Shown: positions 34,708 through 48,045, counted from the first letter of the stretch. The stretch is 64,000 nt of DNA from Craterostigma plantagineum (GCA_027422505.1 JAPQWV010000028.1:7034001-7098000); one strand, 5' to 3'. A program made the numbers and translations. The notes: generated by a model not told the origin, from the sequence alone.

Positions 34708-35295
34708 GTTGTAAAACGTATTATTTCATCGAATTTAATATTAATCACCTGCTATGAGGAGGGAATGAAATTGATTTGATTACCTTTTTTTAGACGCGGC
34801 CATGTACTAAATATAAATGAAGAAAAAAGCATCACATGATGTTAAAAAAAAACCCCTATATTATGACAATGATTTTGAAAGAGACGATGACTTGTTCGAC
34901 CCATACCCTGCATTATGACATGAAAGAGACACTACACCAAGAAAAAGAAAGAGAAATATTTTTCGATGGCACAAAGCTCCCTTCAAAGTCGATTTTTAGC
35001 TTTTCTTCCAAGGAATTATCGACCTAGGATTGGCTTGGCCTTCTATAATACATGCAAACACTTAATTGGATTACTCAATAATACTCAAATTAACCGACAA
35101 ACTGTACACAAGTTGAGATATATTTCTTGCGTACTTGATTTACAAAAGCTTTGTTCTCTCTCTCACATTTATTACTCACAAATTACACCACAGAACAACA
35201 GCCACCACCATCGCACACCAAGCCAAAAAGAAAAAGAAGAGAAGAAGAAACATATACACACACAACACACAAACAAGCACAATCCACCCAATATA
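34708..35295. other. Convergent intergenic region
   Basis: Lies between the stops of CREG-like and DRT102 and should hold both 3' untranslated regions. The region 35200-35290 is rich in CA and AAG repeats. No separate gene is supported. Confidence 0.45.
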
Positions 35296-36465
35296 TCAAA
35301 CACCTTTCGAGTTCTCAGCATCAATCGCCTTATGAGCCTCCGCTATATCTTCATCCAAGAACAAGTCCCAATGCCCGTCCCACTTTATGAAGAACTCCGT
35401 GTCCTCAAAGTACTTAACCCTGTGAACATCTCCCGCCGGCGTAAACAAGTAGTCACCTCTGCCCAAGTCGTAGGCCTCCCCCTTTGTAATATTCCACACC
35501 CTCTTTCTCCCTTCGATGACAACCAAGTCGTGCCCGAAAGTGTGGTGGTGGGCAGGCTCGACGCTGCCCGCCTTGAACCTTACAATGGCCGAGGTTGGCG
35601 TCTCTCTTAGTAACTTCATGCTTCCGCCGGGCATTATCTCCACTGGCTCGAACACCTTCTCCGTACGATCTTTGGCGAGGGAGCAGATGAAGCAAGGCAC
35701 GCTAGTTTCTACATTGCTGCGTTAGAAGGAAAATATTCACTTAGCGTATTATACCTAAGTTGTTCTTGCATTCAAGAAAGATAAAGATAGAAGCTCCCAG
35801 CTAAAGATTGATGAATGATTCGAATTGTAAGTTAAAGAGTTTTGTGGGCTCTTTCCAAGTGTAGTTGAAGTAATAACTCAAAAGCTATCCAGCGTTCATA
35901 TCAAGGAATTGGAAAACCCTAAAAATTGAACGGGAATAAATCAATTGCACCTGTTGTCTTTACCGATCTGTGCCATCTCCGCTAAGGAATTACCTAGAAA
36001 CTTCTGTATGTCTTCTGGCCAAGCTTCGCAGCCCGAGGCAGGGCACGCCGATTTGAAGTCCGTCTTCAGAAAGGTATCCACGATTTTGTTCGCCGTCTCC
36101 TCGTCGGTGCGCATCCCTGAGAGACAGAGGACGTTGGCGTCGTTGATCGAACGGGCGTTGACGGCCTCGTCGGCCGTGAGGCACGTGGCGGCGTATATGC
36201 CGGGGTACTTGTTCGCGAAGATCGAGACGCCGACGCCGGTGCCGCAAACGAGGAGGCCCACGGCTCGATTTTCCTCCCCCTGCGGGGATTTCTGGAGCTT
36301 TTGAGCGACTTGCTTGGCGACGGCGTAGTAATCCGACGTGCCGAGGTCTTCGATTTGGAGGTTGGGGACGGATGTGAGGCGGCTGAGTACGGCGGACTTG
36401 AGATCGGCGCCGAATGGATCGGCGCCGGCGATGATGGTGGTGGTGCGGTACGGTGGTTGGGACAT
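35296..36465 (-). CDS. DRT102: DRT102: RpiB/LacA-type isomerase domain fused to a cupin
   Basis: Two exons, 36465-35951 and 35716-35296, encode 311 residues. Residues about 7-165 form an RpiB/LacA/LacB sugar-phosphate isomerase-type domain with LVCGTGVGVSIFANK (72-86), containing the usual active-site Cys (Cys74) and anion-binding GTGVG, and ATCLTADEAVNARSINDANV. After the intron comes a cupin: AHHHTFGHDLVVIEG carries the metal-type histidines and GDVHRVKY the later one. This fusion is diagnostic of plant DRT102 (DNA-damage-repair/toleration 102), named for partial rescue of E. coli UV sensitivity; its real substrate is not settled. The residues preceding the cupin match the splice, which keeps frame. 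The start is the first Met in a GC-rich context. No damage is seen. Confidence 0.93.
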
Positions 36466-36856
36466 CGGCAGTGAGTTGGATAATGGATAAGAAGCGCAGA
36501 GTGGTATGGAGAGTAGGACAAATGGAGTGATGATGATGTGAATATAATTGAATTTGATTGTTGTTCTTTACGTTACAATTAACACCCCTAACTATGTTTA
36601 ATTGTCTTTGGACCCCAAAATTCATCAGAATGATGTGAAGAGATGCAAATGCAATAGGATTGGGCTACGTCAAGAGAAGAGCGTAGGTAAAAAGTCAAGT
36701 TTTCAGGTTAGAAGAGAAGAGGCAGATATGGATTGAAACATTTAAATGGAAAGTCCCAAACATCATTATTCTTCACCCACAATATAATCAATTGACACAA
36801 AGTAACGAAGAAAAAGAAAAAGAAAAAAAAATACACAACACGCAATCTCCCAGCAC

Positions 36857-38950
36857 TCAACGATTACCGCTCTTATTATTATTACCTTTCTTGGATTTCT
36901 TCTTCTCCAGCATCTTCTTCCTCTTCTCCTCAGCGGTAATCCACTTGTAGTCCGAGGGAATGGTAAACGGGTCTTCAACGGTTTCGACCCGATTGTACGA
37001 CCCGCCGTTCGAAGAAGTAGAACCCATCCTTTGATATGGGTATTTGATCCACTGAAACCAAGATGAATTCGACGCTTGAGCAATCGTCGACGGGCTCTCT
37101 TTCACAACGCCAGAAGGGCTCGAAGGTGGGGTCGAGAATTCATCCAACGGTTGAAGTTCTTCGAATTTCGTAAAAGTAACGATGACCCGAATCGTCGGAA
37201 CAATTGGGATTGAAACCTAATAATCAAAACACACAATCGTAAGTTCTCGAAATGTTGTCGTCGTCGAGCGAACAATAAAAGCGTAAGAAAGCGCATGCAT
37301 ATATAGTACCTTAACAGGAAATGTCCCTTTTGGCAGCTTAGTCGTCAGAAGTTCTCTCAAACGCCTCACTGCTTTCACCTTATTCGCCAGAATATCGAGC
37401 AGAGGTAAAAACTCCTCTGTCTGCAAAGGAAAGTCAGGGGAAAGGTACAAAATGGGCCTTAAACCTTTCTTGTACTCACTCTCTTTATGCCTACTCGCCG
37501 CATTCTCAGCTGAAGAAGATGAAGAAGCTTTACTAGTGCTACTAATACTATTATCTCTTCCTCTCCTATGATCATCCCTTTTCATTACAACCTCAACGGA
37601 ATGCCTACCCGCTCTATTCTGACTAGTACAAGGCGAAGAAGAATCCTCCAAAAGGTCACAAACGTTCTCCTCCACGCAAGAACTCCTCGGTGGGGCAATC
37701 TTCTTATCAGTTTCTTGCTTGCTACTTTCCCTTCTTCTCCAACTACCAAACCACGCCTTCTTCTGAGCCTTACTGGCCTCCCCATTCCCATACCCATTAT
37801 TCACGTCCTCGATAGGTATATCCCTTTGTTCGTAGCAGCTATGACGGTGAGCTATGATGACATCATCTGCGATCTCATTACCAGCCCCCGAAGTGTCCAT
37901 CTTAAGAGCAAGCTCAAGCTGCCTCCTTTCTTCCTCGGTCAAGACATCGTTGAGCTCACTGTCCGTATCATTTTCATTGCACGAGTTGAAGACCTCATCG
38001 TCTGTCATGGCGCCCGGGACCCGTCTGGACTTGATGCTAACGGTAACGTTATGCATTTCGTACACTTTGGCCCTCCAAGAACCCACAGCCTCGGTTCTTT
38101 CTTGTCTTCTCCAAGTCATCTGCGGCAAGAGAACTGCTTGGGTTACATCAATCCCTGGCCTGAATATATTCGTCTGAGACATAGCAGCAACTTCTTGCTG
38201 AACCTCAGACTCAGAAGCAGGCGAGCCAGCGCCGTCCAAGGCGTTCATTACCTCCTTGTCTTTGTGTGAAACCATGCAAAGCGAACCATTTGGAATCTTA
38301 CCATCCTCAGACCCGTCCCCAAGGAACAAAACGCTCTGATCAGACCTCTGAATTCGAAAGCCATCGAAGCCCGCCAAGGTCATATCAGCCCTCAGATTCG
38401 CCCCCCTCTTCCAAATCTTGTAAGTATCAGAAGGAGCGATTCTCGAAATGAAAGGTATCACCGAGCTCTCGAAATGGAATGTGATCTCCATGTAAAAGTC
38501 CCTCATTCTGTGCATTGTGCCTATCAGACGAGGCAATCTTCTGCACCATTTGGCCCATGCTAAGGGCTGATAGTGCCTCACTATGATCTTCGCTATGCCT
38601 TCTTCTCTGTTGCATATGGCTTCTTGCAAGGCGCTCCAGCCTTGTGCGTTTTGTAAGCTCCAATCTGCGCCGGCGAGCATTAGCATCTCGGTTGAGGTTT
38701 CGTCGCCTAATCGAACAGCTAAGTGAAGGGGTGTTTCACGATTTGGGACATCGCGGCTGTCTATTACAGAGGATATTGCGTCGGCTTTAGATTCCTCGGC
38801 GAGTGAAATGGCTTCGGTGGTAATCTCTGAGGGGTCGCATAGTCTTGGGAGGGTTGCGATGATTTTTCTGAGAGTGGCGTATTCTTTCAAGAGCACGGCT
38901 TTGTGGACAGGGCTGTGTGCGTATTTCGATATATCGAGGGATGATGACAT
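36857..38950 (-). CDS. ANKRD13-like ankyrin protein with GPCR-chaperone domain
   Basis: Two coding exons, 38950-37310 and 37216-36857, give 666 residues. Two or three ankyrin repeats lie at about 12-130 (RETPLHLAVRLGDETSTEML, GADWSLQNAQGWSALQEA). The ANKRD13/GPCR-chaperone domain then extends to about residue 560, and TEEERRQLELALKMD at 338-352 looks like a ubiquitin-interacting motif. A Ser-rich insert (about 460-510) interrupts it. The C-terminal exon continues FTKFEELQPLDEFSTPPSSP and ends in a Lys-rich tail (EEKRKKMLEKKKSKKG). Animal ANKRD13 proteins bind ubiquitinated membrane cargo in endocytic sorting; the plant role is unknown. The Met at 38950 was chosen because an acceptor (TTCCAG) sits eight bases upstream, so the longer open frame is probably a 5' untranslated intron. 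Confidence 0.88.
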
Positions 38951-39720
38951 TGTCTCTGGAATCAGAAAGAATTTACGAGCAACGAGTAAAATGCTAAAAT
39001 ACAACCACCAGAATCTCCCAGTAAGATTGAACTCACTCCTCAAATCGCTGAAATATAGAAATCACAATCAGTCCAAAAATTAGGGACTTTGCTAATAGGG
39101 TTAATCAGTAAATGGTATACAAGAAAAAGAGCAATCCCTTTCAGTTCCCAGATTAAGGTTTGTAGGGAGAAATCAAGGCTGAAAAGCTAAAGCAATTCCA
39201 AGCTTAGTATCTAGGAACCGGTCAAGAAATAAAGAAAATCCCAATAAATAAATAAACAAATAAAACGTATCAATCCAAGTTCCATCATCGAGGAATCCAG
39301 TGGAAAAATCCCCAAAATTTTCGGGAAAAGAAACCCAAGAAGGAGAAATAACACAGATCACATCAGAATCACAACTTACAAGACAAAGAGAATGGTAACC
39401 CCAAAAGTTGAAATCCACAAAAGGGTCAAGAAATCTAACCTCTTCGTGTTCTTCTGATCCTTTTCATTCCAAACTAGCCTACCTTCAACCGACCAATAAA
39501 CTTCTCTTTGCTTTCCTCGAAAGATTGGGTGTTTTTTGCACGGTACAAAGAATACAAATACAACAGAAATTTGATAAAATAAAGACCCTGGGGATCCAAT
39601 CCAAATCAAGACGCCTCAATGAAACGCATGTGGGCTGAGTGACGAAACTAAATGACAAATAAAGATTTGGGGATCAGAGAGAGAGAGAGAGAGACAGAGA
39701 CAGAGAGAGGAAATTAGAAA
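38951..39720 (-). promoter_or_regulatory. 5' leader/intron region of the ANKRD13-like gene with GA repeat
   Basis: An acceptor at about 38959 implies a leader intron. A GA microsatellite at 39675-39709, read as CT-rich on the transcribed strand, is typical of plant 5' untranslated regions or core promoters. The exact leader exon was not resolved. Confidence 0.5.
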
Positions 39721-40026
39721 GACGGTAATTTTATTGTTGTGGACTCGGAAAAGATTAACCCATTCACGGCGTTGTTATTAATCATTATTAAATCATTGAT
39801 TGACTTCAAAAATCAAAAGAAAGGAACAAATAAGGCAAACCCCACAAATCAAGCAATATGATTCGTTTATGCATGAATGCGTGTGTAGTAAATTATCTGT
39901 CATTTAATTTAATATTTAACATCTTTTAATATATTCATATACAAGTTTTATTTGATTTTCATTTTTATCATCTTTCTACATTACATATATACGTATCCGG
40001 TGACTCTTTCCATTTTAAATTTTGTG
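39721..40026. other. Spacer, no gene seen
   Basis: AT-rich; probably the promoter side of the ANKRD13-like gene. Confidence 0.35.
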
Positions 40027-40660
40027 TTGGAGTTTTATTTTTTCGAAACCATAGTTTTCATTAAGAATTTACAAGGGGCTAAATACCCCAAGAAATTCAT
40101 ATGGTAACATTCAATCGTCGAGAGTGGATAGAGCTCTCATAAAGAGAGAAACAAACCACACAAACCTAAAAGACAAAAACTAAGCCGAAAGAGAACAAAA
40201 TTAATAAACAAGAAGAACTAAAGAACATATTACACCCCTCCATTACATGACTATCAAACCAAGGATAAAAGCACTCTTCACTTTCTTTCATCTTCGACTT
40301 AAAACATTGTCTTCTTCGGTATTGACACTCCTACGAGAGGATAGAAAACTCCTTCAAAGAGGAGACACAAACTCCCAGTTCTCGAGATTCACGGACCGAA
40401 CAAATACTCAATAACGAACAATTTAACAAAAATATGCACGAGCCATAACCGCACACAGAAAATGACCAACGAAGAAGAGAATCAAAGAACCATCCAAATA
40501 AAAATGCAGAAACATAAAAGATAAGAAGCACATAACCACAAGCCTATTTCGTGACGCAACGAGTCTCCAACTTCTATGAGCAAGGTCTATGATTTCTCCT
40601 ATCGCCTTTGCATTTAGCGATTAACAGTCCAAGGCTCGAGCACGACCTGGAACATCAAAC
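40027..40660 (-). mobile_element. LINE 3' end, 5'-truncated
   Basis: On the minus strand the segment ends CTTGGGGTATTTAGCCCCTT...TTAATGAAAACTATG followed by an A-rich tail (T-rich at 40027-40040 on plus). The same 3' end is seen in the retroposon ending at 56584. No reverse transcriptase remains, so this is a 5'-truncated copy. The left limit is approximate. Confidence 0.6.
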
Positions 40661-40668
40661 AAAGAAAA

Positions 40669-41170
40669 TGTTAGGATATTATGATCCCCGATAATAAAAT
40701 TAGCCAAAAATGACGATAATAAATAAAAGGACAAAATATAAATTTGGACAGTGAACACGAGATTTACGTGGTTCGATCAGAATGACCTATGTCCACAGGC
40801 CGAGGGTATAACTTCTTTATTATGTGGAGGTAAACAAGTACACCTCGTAAGTAGTATATGTCGAAAAACAGCTACAACGACTGTAAGAATAAAATTAAGC
40901 GGACTGACAGAAGATTTATTGTTGTGGTGGCCTCTCCTTTCTCCGAATGGTATCTATTCATAGGCGAATGTCTTCCTTGATCGATCATGTTAACACAGCA
41001 AAAAAATTCTACCCACATTTGAATGTTGAATATGGCAGCCGAAAGAAGGAGAAATTAATTTTTCCTCTTCATTTTTTGCCTTCACTCGCATGCTATCAGA
41101 TAGTGACTTGTCAAAGATCTCATCTGTTAAAAATCTTCTCATTGGTTGCACATTTAGCGAGGTCACCACA
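40669..41170 (-). repeat. copia 3' LTR, 502 bp
   Basis: Plus-strand ends are TGTTAGGATATTATG and GGTCACCACA. Directly beyond lies AATCTCCACCTTG, which on the minus strand is the purine tract CAAGGTGGAGATT used by many copia elements. The CACGAGATTTACGTGGTTCG segment is typical of copia LTRs. Confidence 0.75.
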
Positions 41171-41645
41171 AATCTCCACCTTGATTAGTAATACATTTGT
41201 CTCCCTAGGACCTTAGAGCCTTGACGAGCTAGTTCACCCTTTCTACACACCGATCAGGTCCAAGCAACGCCTGAACTTGGTAACGGGAAGAAACTTCGTG
41301 AACATATCTGCAGGATTATATCCTTCGTGTTAATCTTCTTGATAAACAAACTCTTATCTACAACGATATCACGGATAAAATGATACTTAACATTAATATG
41401 TTTAGTCATTTCGTTATACATCTTGATCATTAGTCAAAAGCATTGCACTTGACTATACTATAAAAGAGAATAGTAATAACTCCATGACCTTGAGTTAATT
41501 CACTAAATAACCTTTTTAACCACAAAGCTTCTTTGATCGCGTCAGTAATGATCATGTATTCTGCTTCAGTAGTAAATAACGCCACTACGTGTTGTAGAGT
41601 AGCTTTTCAGCTAACTGCACAACCTCCAATAGAAAACATAACAAG
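41171..41645 (-). pseudogene. copia RNase H C-terminal remnant
   Basis: The minus strand encodes TTEAEYM at about 41575 and NPADMFTKFLPVTKF at about 41300, the end of copia RNase H, with several frame changes. It lies directly upstream of the LTR at 40669-41170. The rest of the element is missing. Confidence 0.75.
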
Positions 41646-41906
41646 TAAGAGGATCATCGTATAGCTGAGTGTATGCAAGGTAACGGATTTTCACACACAA
41701 AACACACAACAACGGTGTTGTCTTCATGAGTGTGTAATCGAGAGATTTGTTAGAATCGATTGTAAACACGAGCGAAAGGGAGGATGAGTGAGTAAACATC
41801 TTCAGTTACTAAGGAAACTTCAGCTGGCGGCACGTGGACGTAGGATTCAAGTGAATCCGAACCACGTAAGACTTGTGTTCGATTTATTTTCTGTTTCAGT
41901 CGTAAA
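41646..41906 (+). repeat. copia LTR-like fragment
   Basis: The segment GGCGGCACGTGGACGTAGG...CCGAACCACGTAAGAC (about 41825-41880) resembles the 3' part of plant copia LTRs on the plus strand. It continues after the MITE at 42378 (GTCGTCAACTCGAATC). Limits are uncertain. Confidence 0.4.
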
Positions 41907-42377
41907 TACGGATGGCAACAGGGCGGTTATGAAGCGGGTCCACCCGAACCTAGGACCCGCCCCGTTTATTTTTTAAAGGACTGGGACCCGCCCCGCTTCA
42001 AGAAAAACCCATCCCTCCCAGCTCTAAACCCCGAATAAGCCGAGTCTGGCAGGTCTGATCCGCTAGACCCGGTTGTTTTAATTTTTTTTTTAGATTTTTT
42101 TTAAGTTATAGTTTGATATATATTTGTATAATTAATATATTTATATTATTTATAAATATATTTCTATTTTAATAATATATAAATATGTTTGTATAGTAAT
42201 AAAATATATATAAATATATCTCTATAATATATATATATATATATGAATATTAAAAATATTTATATAAATTATCAATTGGGGCAGGTTTCAGGTCGGGTTT
42301 GACCGGACCTGAGTCCCGCCCCGGACCCGGCCGGGTTGAAGGCGGGTCCGGGTTTGGACTGCCCCATTCCATGCCTA
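41907..42377. mobile_element. GC-rich hAT-like MITE, 471 bp
   Basis: Ends TACGGATGGCAACAGGGCGG and CCATTCCATGCCTA are flanked by GTCGTAAA (41899-41906) and GTCGTCAA (42378-42385), seven of eight identical, an 8-bp hAT-type duplication. Both subterminal parts are GGGTCC/GGACCC rich around an AT-rich core. Confidence 0.8.
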
Positions 42378-42567
42378 GTCGTCAACTCGAATCAGTGCTG
42401 CGAATCTCGACCAAGCAATGGTCGATCATACATCTAATCGTTTTTAAGAAATACAATCCTAACATGTTATTTTGATATTAACTGCAAAATAGAATTGAGA
42501 CTTCCACTGGTAATCGGCATTAGTCATCCAGCATTGCATATTACCAAACAAAAGGGATGATCTTATC

Positions 42568-45115
42568 TTATGAGTTGGCTTTTAAGATCTCATCATCAGG
42601 AGAAGATTTTGGAACTACAGATGAAGAGAGTTCCACATAGTCAAAATCCTCTGTTATTCCTGCCTGTAATATAATAACAAAGATTCATTCAATTTATGTC
42701 AACTGCATAGAAATTATCTCATTCTGTTGGGTGCATACCTCGTTGAAAAGATGATCGAGTTGCTCTTTTGCTTGTGGAAAGTTCTTCGTACACCATTGCT
42801 GTACAATGAAGATGTTATCTGCCGACAAGGGCCAGATCGATGTATCAGAAGCGAAAATCAACAACCGAAAAAAAAAAGAACAGAACAGAAAAAGAAAAAA
42901 GGGAAAATGGAAGAACAAAGTGAAACCTGTCCATCTATTGGCTGCATCACGAGCCACTTCAATGGCATTTTCTGCGATACGGATTCTCGACTTAGAAAAG
43001 ATAAATGCTAGTTTCATGAAAATAACCATAATGGTTACAATGTGATGTCATGTTGTGATGATATACTCAACTCATTGCCTCGAATGTAGCCGGGTCATTG
43101 TCCGAGTATTGTGTGATTTCTTCCTGAAATTAAAAATCACTGAGTATTTATTACACTATCTCATCCAACTTTAAGCAGTACGTAATTATTGATTCAAACC
43201 CAGACGACATAATTCAAACAATGATTTGAGGAATGAAGAAGGAAATGTGACTGAACCTTGAGCTCACTATATTTCTGTTCTACAGCTTTAAGCTCCTCAA
43301 GTGCCTCCTCTCGTTCATCCTAATGTAAAACGGGAAAGCGGAAAGAAGCGAACAAGTCATTCGGAAAAGAAGTACATGATGCGACTTATTTTCAAGTTCT
43401 TGAAATGCGACGTAAAAGCTATGGGCATACAGATTTCTCTCGTCCTTTCTTCAGAGAATTGCATTGGTCAATGAGTTCTGCAAACCGTTTTTCACTGCTT
43501 TGGAGATCAGCATCAAGCTTTCTCTTGATATTTCTCAGCTGTGTCATACAGGGTTAAGTCGGGACAACCAAAACAAAGATAGATAAAGATTTATATTCTA
43601 ACAAACATAGAAAATCCCACCTGGTTACCAGCGCAACTAGGAAGACTCCAAAAATATACCTGACATTCACAAATTGATATAAAAAAAAAGTACAAGCCAT
43701 AAAATCCATGCTTCATCTAAATTAGAACAAGTTACATACTGAAGTTCCAATCTTGTCCTTGAATACGAGGTCATCATCAACAAGACTCTGGATAACATCT
43801 TTCACTGACTGAGAGATGACCCCTTTCTTAGGACCCATCTTCTCAAGTTCTTTGAGCTGAAATGTGATTTAGTTAATGATTTGAGGAGATGGAACGGCAC
43901 AAAAAGAATATGGCATCGGAATATCAGTTCGTGAACTCAAAATAACAACATTATATCAGAAACTCAAAACCTGACAATTCAACAAATGATGGAACACAGC
44001 AAAATTAACTCAACATAATATTTAAAATTTAGGCCTACTTAAAACCACATTATACGGCGAAAGTATTGTCTCAAGCCGTGCTTCTGAAGATGATAGACCA
44101 AAAATAAATCAACTATAGTGATGAAAATTAAGTAAGCTGCAACGATAATTAATATATGCCCAACGCTTTCAATGTGACTCTATCCACACCCACAGATCGT
44201 ACACCAGTTAATTAGATCCGCTAACTTACAGGGACAAACACAAGCAACATGAGACATATATCATGGAGGCGTGCAAGACATTGAGCTATTTGATTTGAAC
44301 TTTGAAGCACTTAATACGCCGAGGACACACCAGAGTAACATATGAAAGCTGGAACCATATCATAACTAACAGAAGGTAATAACTTATAAAGCTAAATTAA
44401 ACTCCTGACTTACGAGGAAGAAGTCCTGTGAGTCATAGAATATCTGCAGCATTTTTTCACGTTTCTCATCCAAAGAAAGTCCTCTTTTCTTAGACTGTCC
44501 ATTATCAAAACAAAAGCCAGATAATGAATGTAAATGTGACGTGTTATAGCACCAAATTATGCAGACAAAAAATGGAACATTCTGGAATCAATAGCAAAAT
44601 GTTTGATGTTGTGCATCAAAGAACGAAAGCACGAACCAATAAGTTTACAGCACTCAAGCTAGCAATGGGACACAATTGAATATTTTTTTAGCAACTAAAA
44701 AGAAAAATAACACGATGAAAATAAATTTTGGAGTCTCTCAGACGTGGTAAAACCAGTCATTGATAATATTTTTGCAGTCAAATCTTACATTCGATCATCG
44801 TCTCCAGGTACTGATGATGATGTTCTAACCAAACAAATATGCACAATAACTCAGCAAGCATCTAGAATTCTTCGTCAAGTATAGCTAACACAGTATATTG
44901 GCTGTTGATCGCTCTATCCACGCTGTATCAACCCATTGAATATATAGAACACAGAGCTAACAGACGATTAACGGCGTCTGCTTCAAAATCATAGAAACTT
45001 AGCAGCTAACAAGAAGTTGAAGCAATAAAAACATCATTCTTCGATTTGAAGGGAAAGAAATGGATGAAACTATCCATCCAATAACGGGGGATTTGAAATG
45101 AGCGAAACATACCAT
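42568..45115 (-). CDS. MND1: MND1, meiotic recombination cofactor
   Basis: Ten coding exons with consistent phases: 45115-45113 (ATG only), 44494-44414, 43856-43740, 43659-43621, 43538-43431, 43319-43257, 43123-43072, 42971-42927, 42818-42739, 42663-42568; 227 residues. The N-terminus [21 protein letters not shown] leads into a winged-helix region to about residue 75 ([27 protein letters not shown]). A long heptad-rich coiled coil covers about 85-160, then [18 protein letters not shown] and the acidic end. MND1 pairs with HOP2 and stimulates DMC1/RAD51 strand invasion in meiosis. The match to plant MND1 is close over the whole length and no lesion is seen. The first exon holding only the start codon is inferred from ATG/GTATGT and the phase of exon two. 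The upstream boundary of the inverted-repeat element lies 87 bases from the ATG. Confidence 0.93.
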
Positions 45116-45289
45116 TTTGAATTTGGGTGAGCTAAGACGGAGAGTTCCAATCGGTGTCAGACGCGTACTGCAGAAGCTAATGATGGGGTGTTTTACATTT
45201 ATGTGGAAATTATAGTTATTGAAGTTTAAAATTCCTCTTTAATACCCCTCGAATTATTTCTTCCGATTCAGTATCCTTTCTTTGAGAGT

Positions 45290-47080
45290 ATCATGTTTAA
45301 TACCTCAAACATTGAAATGATAAAAATAACCTTTATTGACATATTCAAAAAAAAATTCAGATTATTAGACCATGAGCCGCGAATATTCTACCAACAATAC
45401 ATGTTATTATACCAAGAAATAAATACATGTTATTATACTAATAAATATAGTTATTATACCAATAGTTATTATTACACCAAATCTAATTTAACAACATTAC
45501 ACATATCGTTATCACTACTATACCAAGAAATAATGTTATTATAATTCTATAATAAGAAGTGCTCTTTAACGCTTATACCATGAAAGACGATTATTATCCC
45601 AACAAAATCAAATATTATACCAACAGAATATTCAAATATTTATACCAATATTTCACTTATTATACCAATAAAATCATTTATTATATTATTATAGCTCCAC
45701 CTAATTTGTGATTGTTGTACCAACAAAAGTCCATATTATACCAACTATATTAACTTACCAACAGTGCACTACTATTATTATACCAACAGACATGTAAATT
45801 ATACCACCAAATATTAATCAATATTTCCCCCCCAAATATACCAGCAAATGCTGAAATTATATCAACTATTTGCTAATTATATCAAGAAATATTGAACAAT
45901 TAGTTTACAATTTTTATACTAATAAAGGGGGTTATACCAACTATTTTAACTATTGTACCAACAATTACTAATTTTATTATACAAATAGACCTGCTTATTA
46001 TACCAATGAACATTAATCGAATTTGCTCATAAAAACATACCAACAAATGTTGCGATTATAATAACACCTTTGATTATTTTACCAACAAATACTCAACAAT
46101 TGATTTAGAGTTATTATACCAACAACGAACGTAATTATACTAATACCAGCCTTGCTAATATACAAACATAATTGGAAATTATACCAACTAACTCAAACAA
46201 TTATAAAAGAACTTCTTATATGTTTTATTTCCCAACCAATTCCTTATTATACCAACGGGTACCTTTATTATACCATCAACACGAGCTATTAAACCAACAA
46301 AAACTAAACGATTGTTTGGCTATTATTGTACCAACAAAGAACCCAATTATACTAATCTCGGTATTTGTCGTACCATAAAAAATATTTTAAAAAACAATAG
46401 GATCTTCGATAGTTTTTATATACCAACAAGATTAGAAATTAGACAAACTGTTCAAATAATTATACTTGTACTTGTGATTATTATACCAACAAACTCAACT
46501 CTAATTTTATCATTTTTCAAACTATTTCTTGTAGGCATGGCAATGGGGCGGGTCCAAATCCGGACCCGCCAAAACCCGACCCTAATGGGGCGGATTTTTT
46601 TTCAATATTCGGGTAACGGGACGGGTCTCGGGTATCAAAGGATTCAACCCGGCCAGATCCGGGGCGGGTCTCGGGTCCGGTCAAACCCGCCCCGAAACCC
46701 GACCCGGTTGATATTTTATATAAATATATATATATATATATATAGAAATATATATCAAACTAAAACTTCAAAAAATTTAAAAAAATAAAATAAAACAACC
46801 GGGTCTCGCGGGTCAGACCCGCCAGACCCGGCTTATTCGGGGTTCGGGGCGGGTTTTTCTTGAAGCGGAGCGGGTCGGGTCTCGGATCCTTTAAAAATAA
46901 ACAGGCGGGTCCCGGGTCCGGGCGGACCCGGTTCGGACCTGCCCCGTTGCCATCCCATTTTCTAGACCATTATACAACATAGACTATTATACCAACAAAT
47001 GATATGACTATAATATCAGTCCTGATTATTCGACCAACAATACCAACAACTTTGATTATTATACCAAGTAATCATTTTAT
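45290..47080. repeat. Left arm: degenerate TTATACCAACA array
   Basis: Dozens of close variants of TTATACCAAC occur every 20-40 bases, interrupted only by the hAT MITE at 46532-46957. The spacers are AT-rich and unrelated. Open frames here arise only because the repeat has few stops. Confidence 0.9.
46532..46957. mobile_element. GC-rich hAT-like MITE, 426 bp
   Basis: Ends TAGGCATGGCAATGGGGCGG and CCCCGTTGCCATCCCA are inverted repeats. Flanks ATTTCTTG and TTTTCTAG match at six of eight. It is inserted in the left arm of the large element. Confidence 0.75.
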
Positions 47081-47540
47081 TTTAGAAATATTAAAGTTAA
47101 AAACGTTCTATAAGCATTAGAATAAATCATAATGTCATAAGCATCATATAATATCATTGAAGTTAACACGTTGTGAAGGAGGGACAAGATATATGGAAGA
47201 GTTATCTATAATATATTAGTTTATTACTTATTTAAATATAATTAAAAAAACTAACAAGAGTTATCAAGGTAGTTATTCCAAACTAAACTGAGTAGTTTGG
47301 AGAACAATAATTTCATTAACAATAATCAAGCTCATCAAGTCATCATCATCCAAGAATCAAAGCGAACATTCTCACTATATGATAACTTACTCTTCCGTTA
47401 CGAAAATACATATAGTTGACTACATAATAAGTCAACTAATCTTTACGCCTTACAAACTTTCTTCACATTCGGAACGAGCAACTGCTAATCGTAGCGACAT
47501 TCATTTCTTGTTTGGTCTCTTTAATGGTTTGGATCACCAT
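47081..47540. other. Central non-repetitive core of the large element
   Basis: The array motif stops here and changes orientation: TTATACCAA to the left, TTGGTATAA from about 47550. No coding signal is visible. This is where the fold-back loop would lie. Confidence 0.5.
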
Positions 47541-48045
47541 ATTCATTTGTTGGTATATTAGAGAACTTTCGAATATCACATTTGTTTTTTTAAAAAAGTA
47601 TTTGTTGGTAAGATAAACGTTGGTACTAGTATAATTAGATTCGTTGTGGTATAATAAGTGTAAAATAATTGCTCAGCCTTTGTTGTAATAATAGCAAATG
47701 ATGTTGATGTTTCTTGTTGGTTTGTTGAAAAATATTAAAATTATAAATGATTTTTGTTGGTATAATAAGAAGAAACACATTTATAAAATGATTATTTGGT
47801 AGAATAATCAAAGTTGTTGGTATAATAATTTGATGATCAAATAATCAGGACTGATAGTATAACTGAATTGCTATTCACCGCCCCCTTTTTCCTAGTCACC
47901 GCCCCCTAAAGGGCTGAAAAAAGACGATTTTGCCCATTTGAATTTAAATTTCTATTTAAAGTCCTTTTCCAGACCACAATTTTCATATAGCAATTAAACA
48001 TTCAAATCAGACTCAAACAAAACAAAAAAAAACGTTCAAATCGCA

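Noticed and set aside
45293..46788. Tyr/Asn/Thr-rich open frames in the left arm
   Set aside because: The TTATACCAAC repeat happens to lack stops in these frames; no codon structure or domain is visible.
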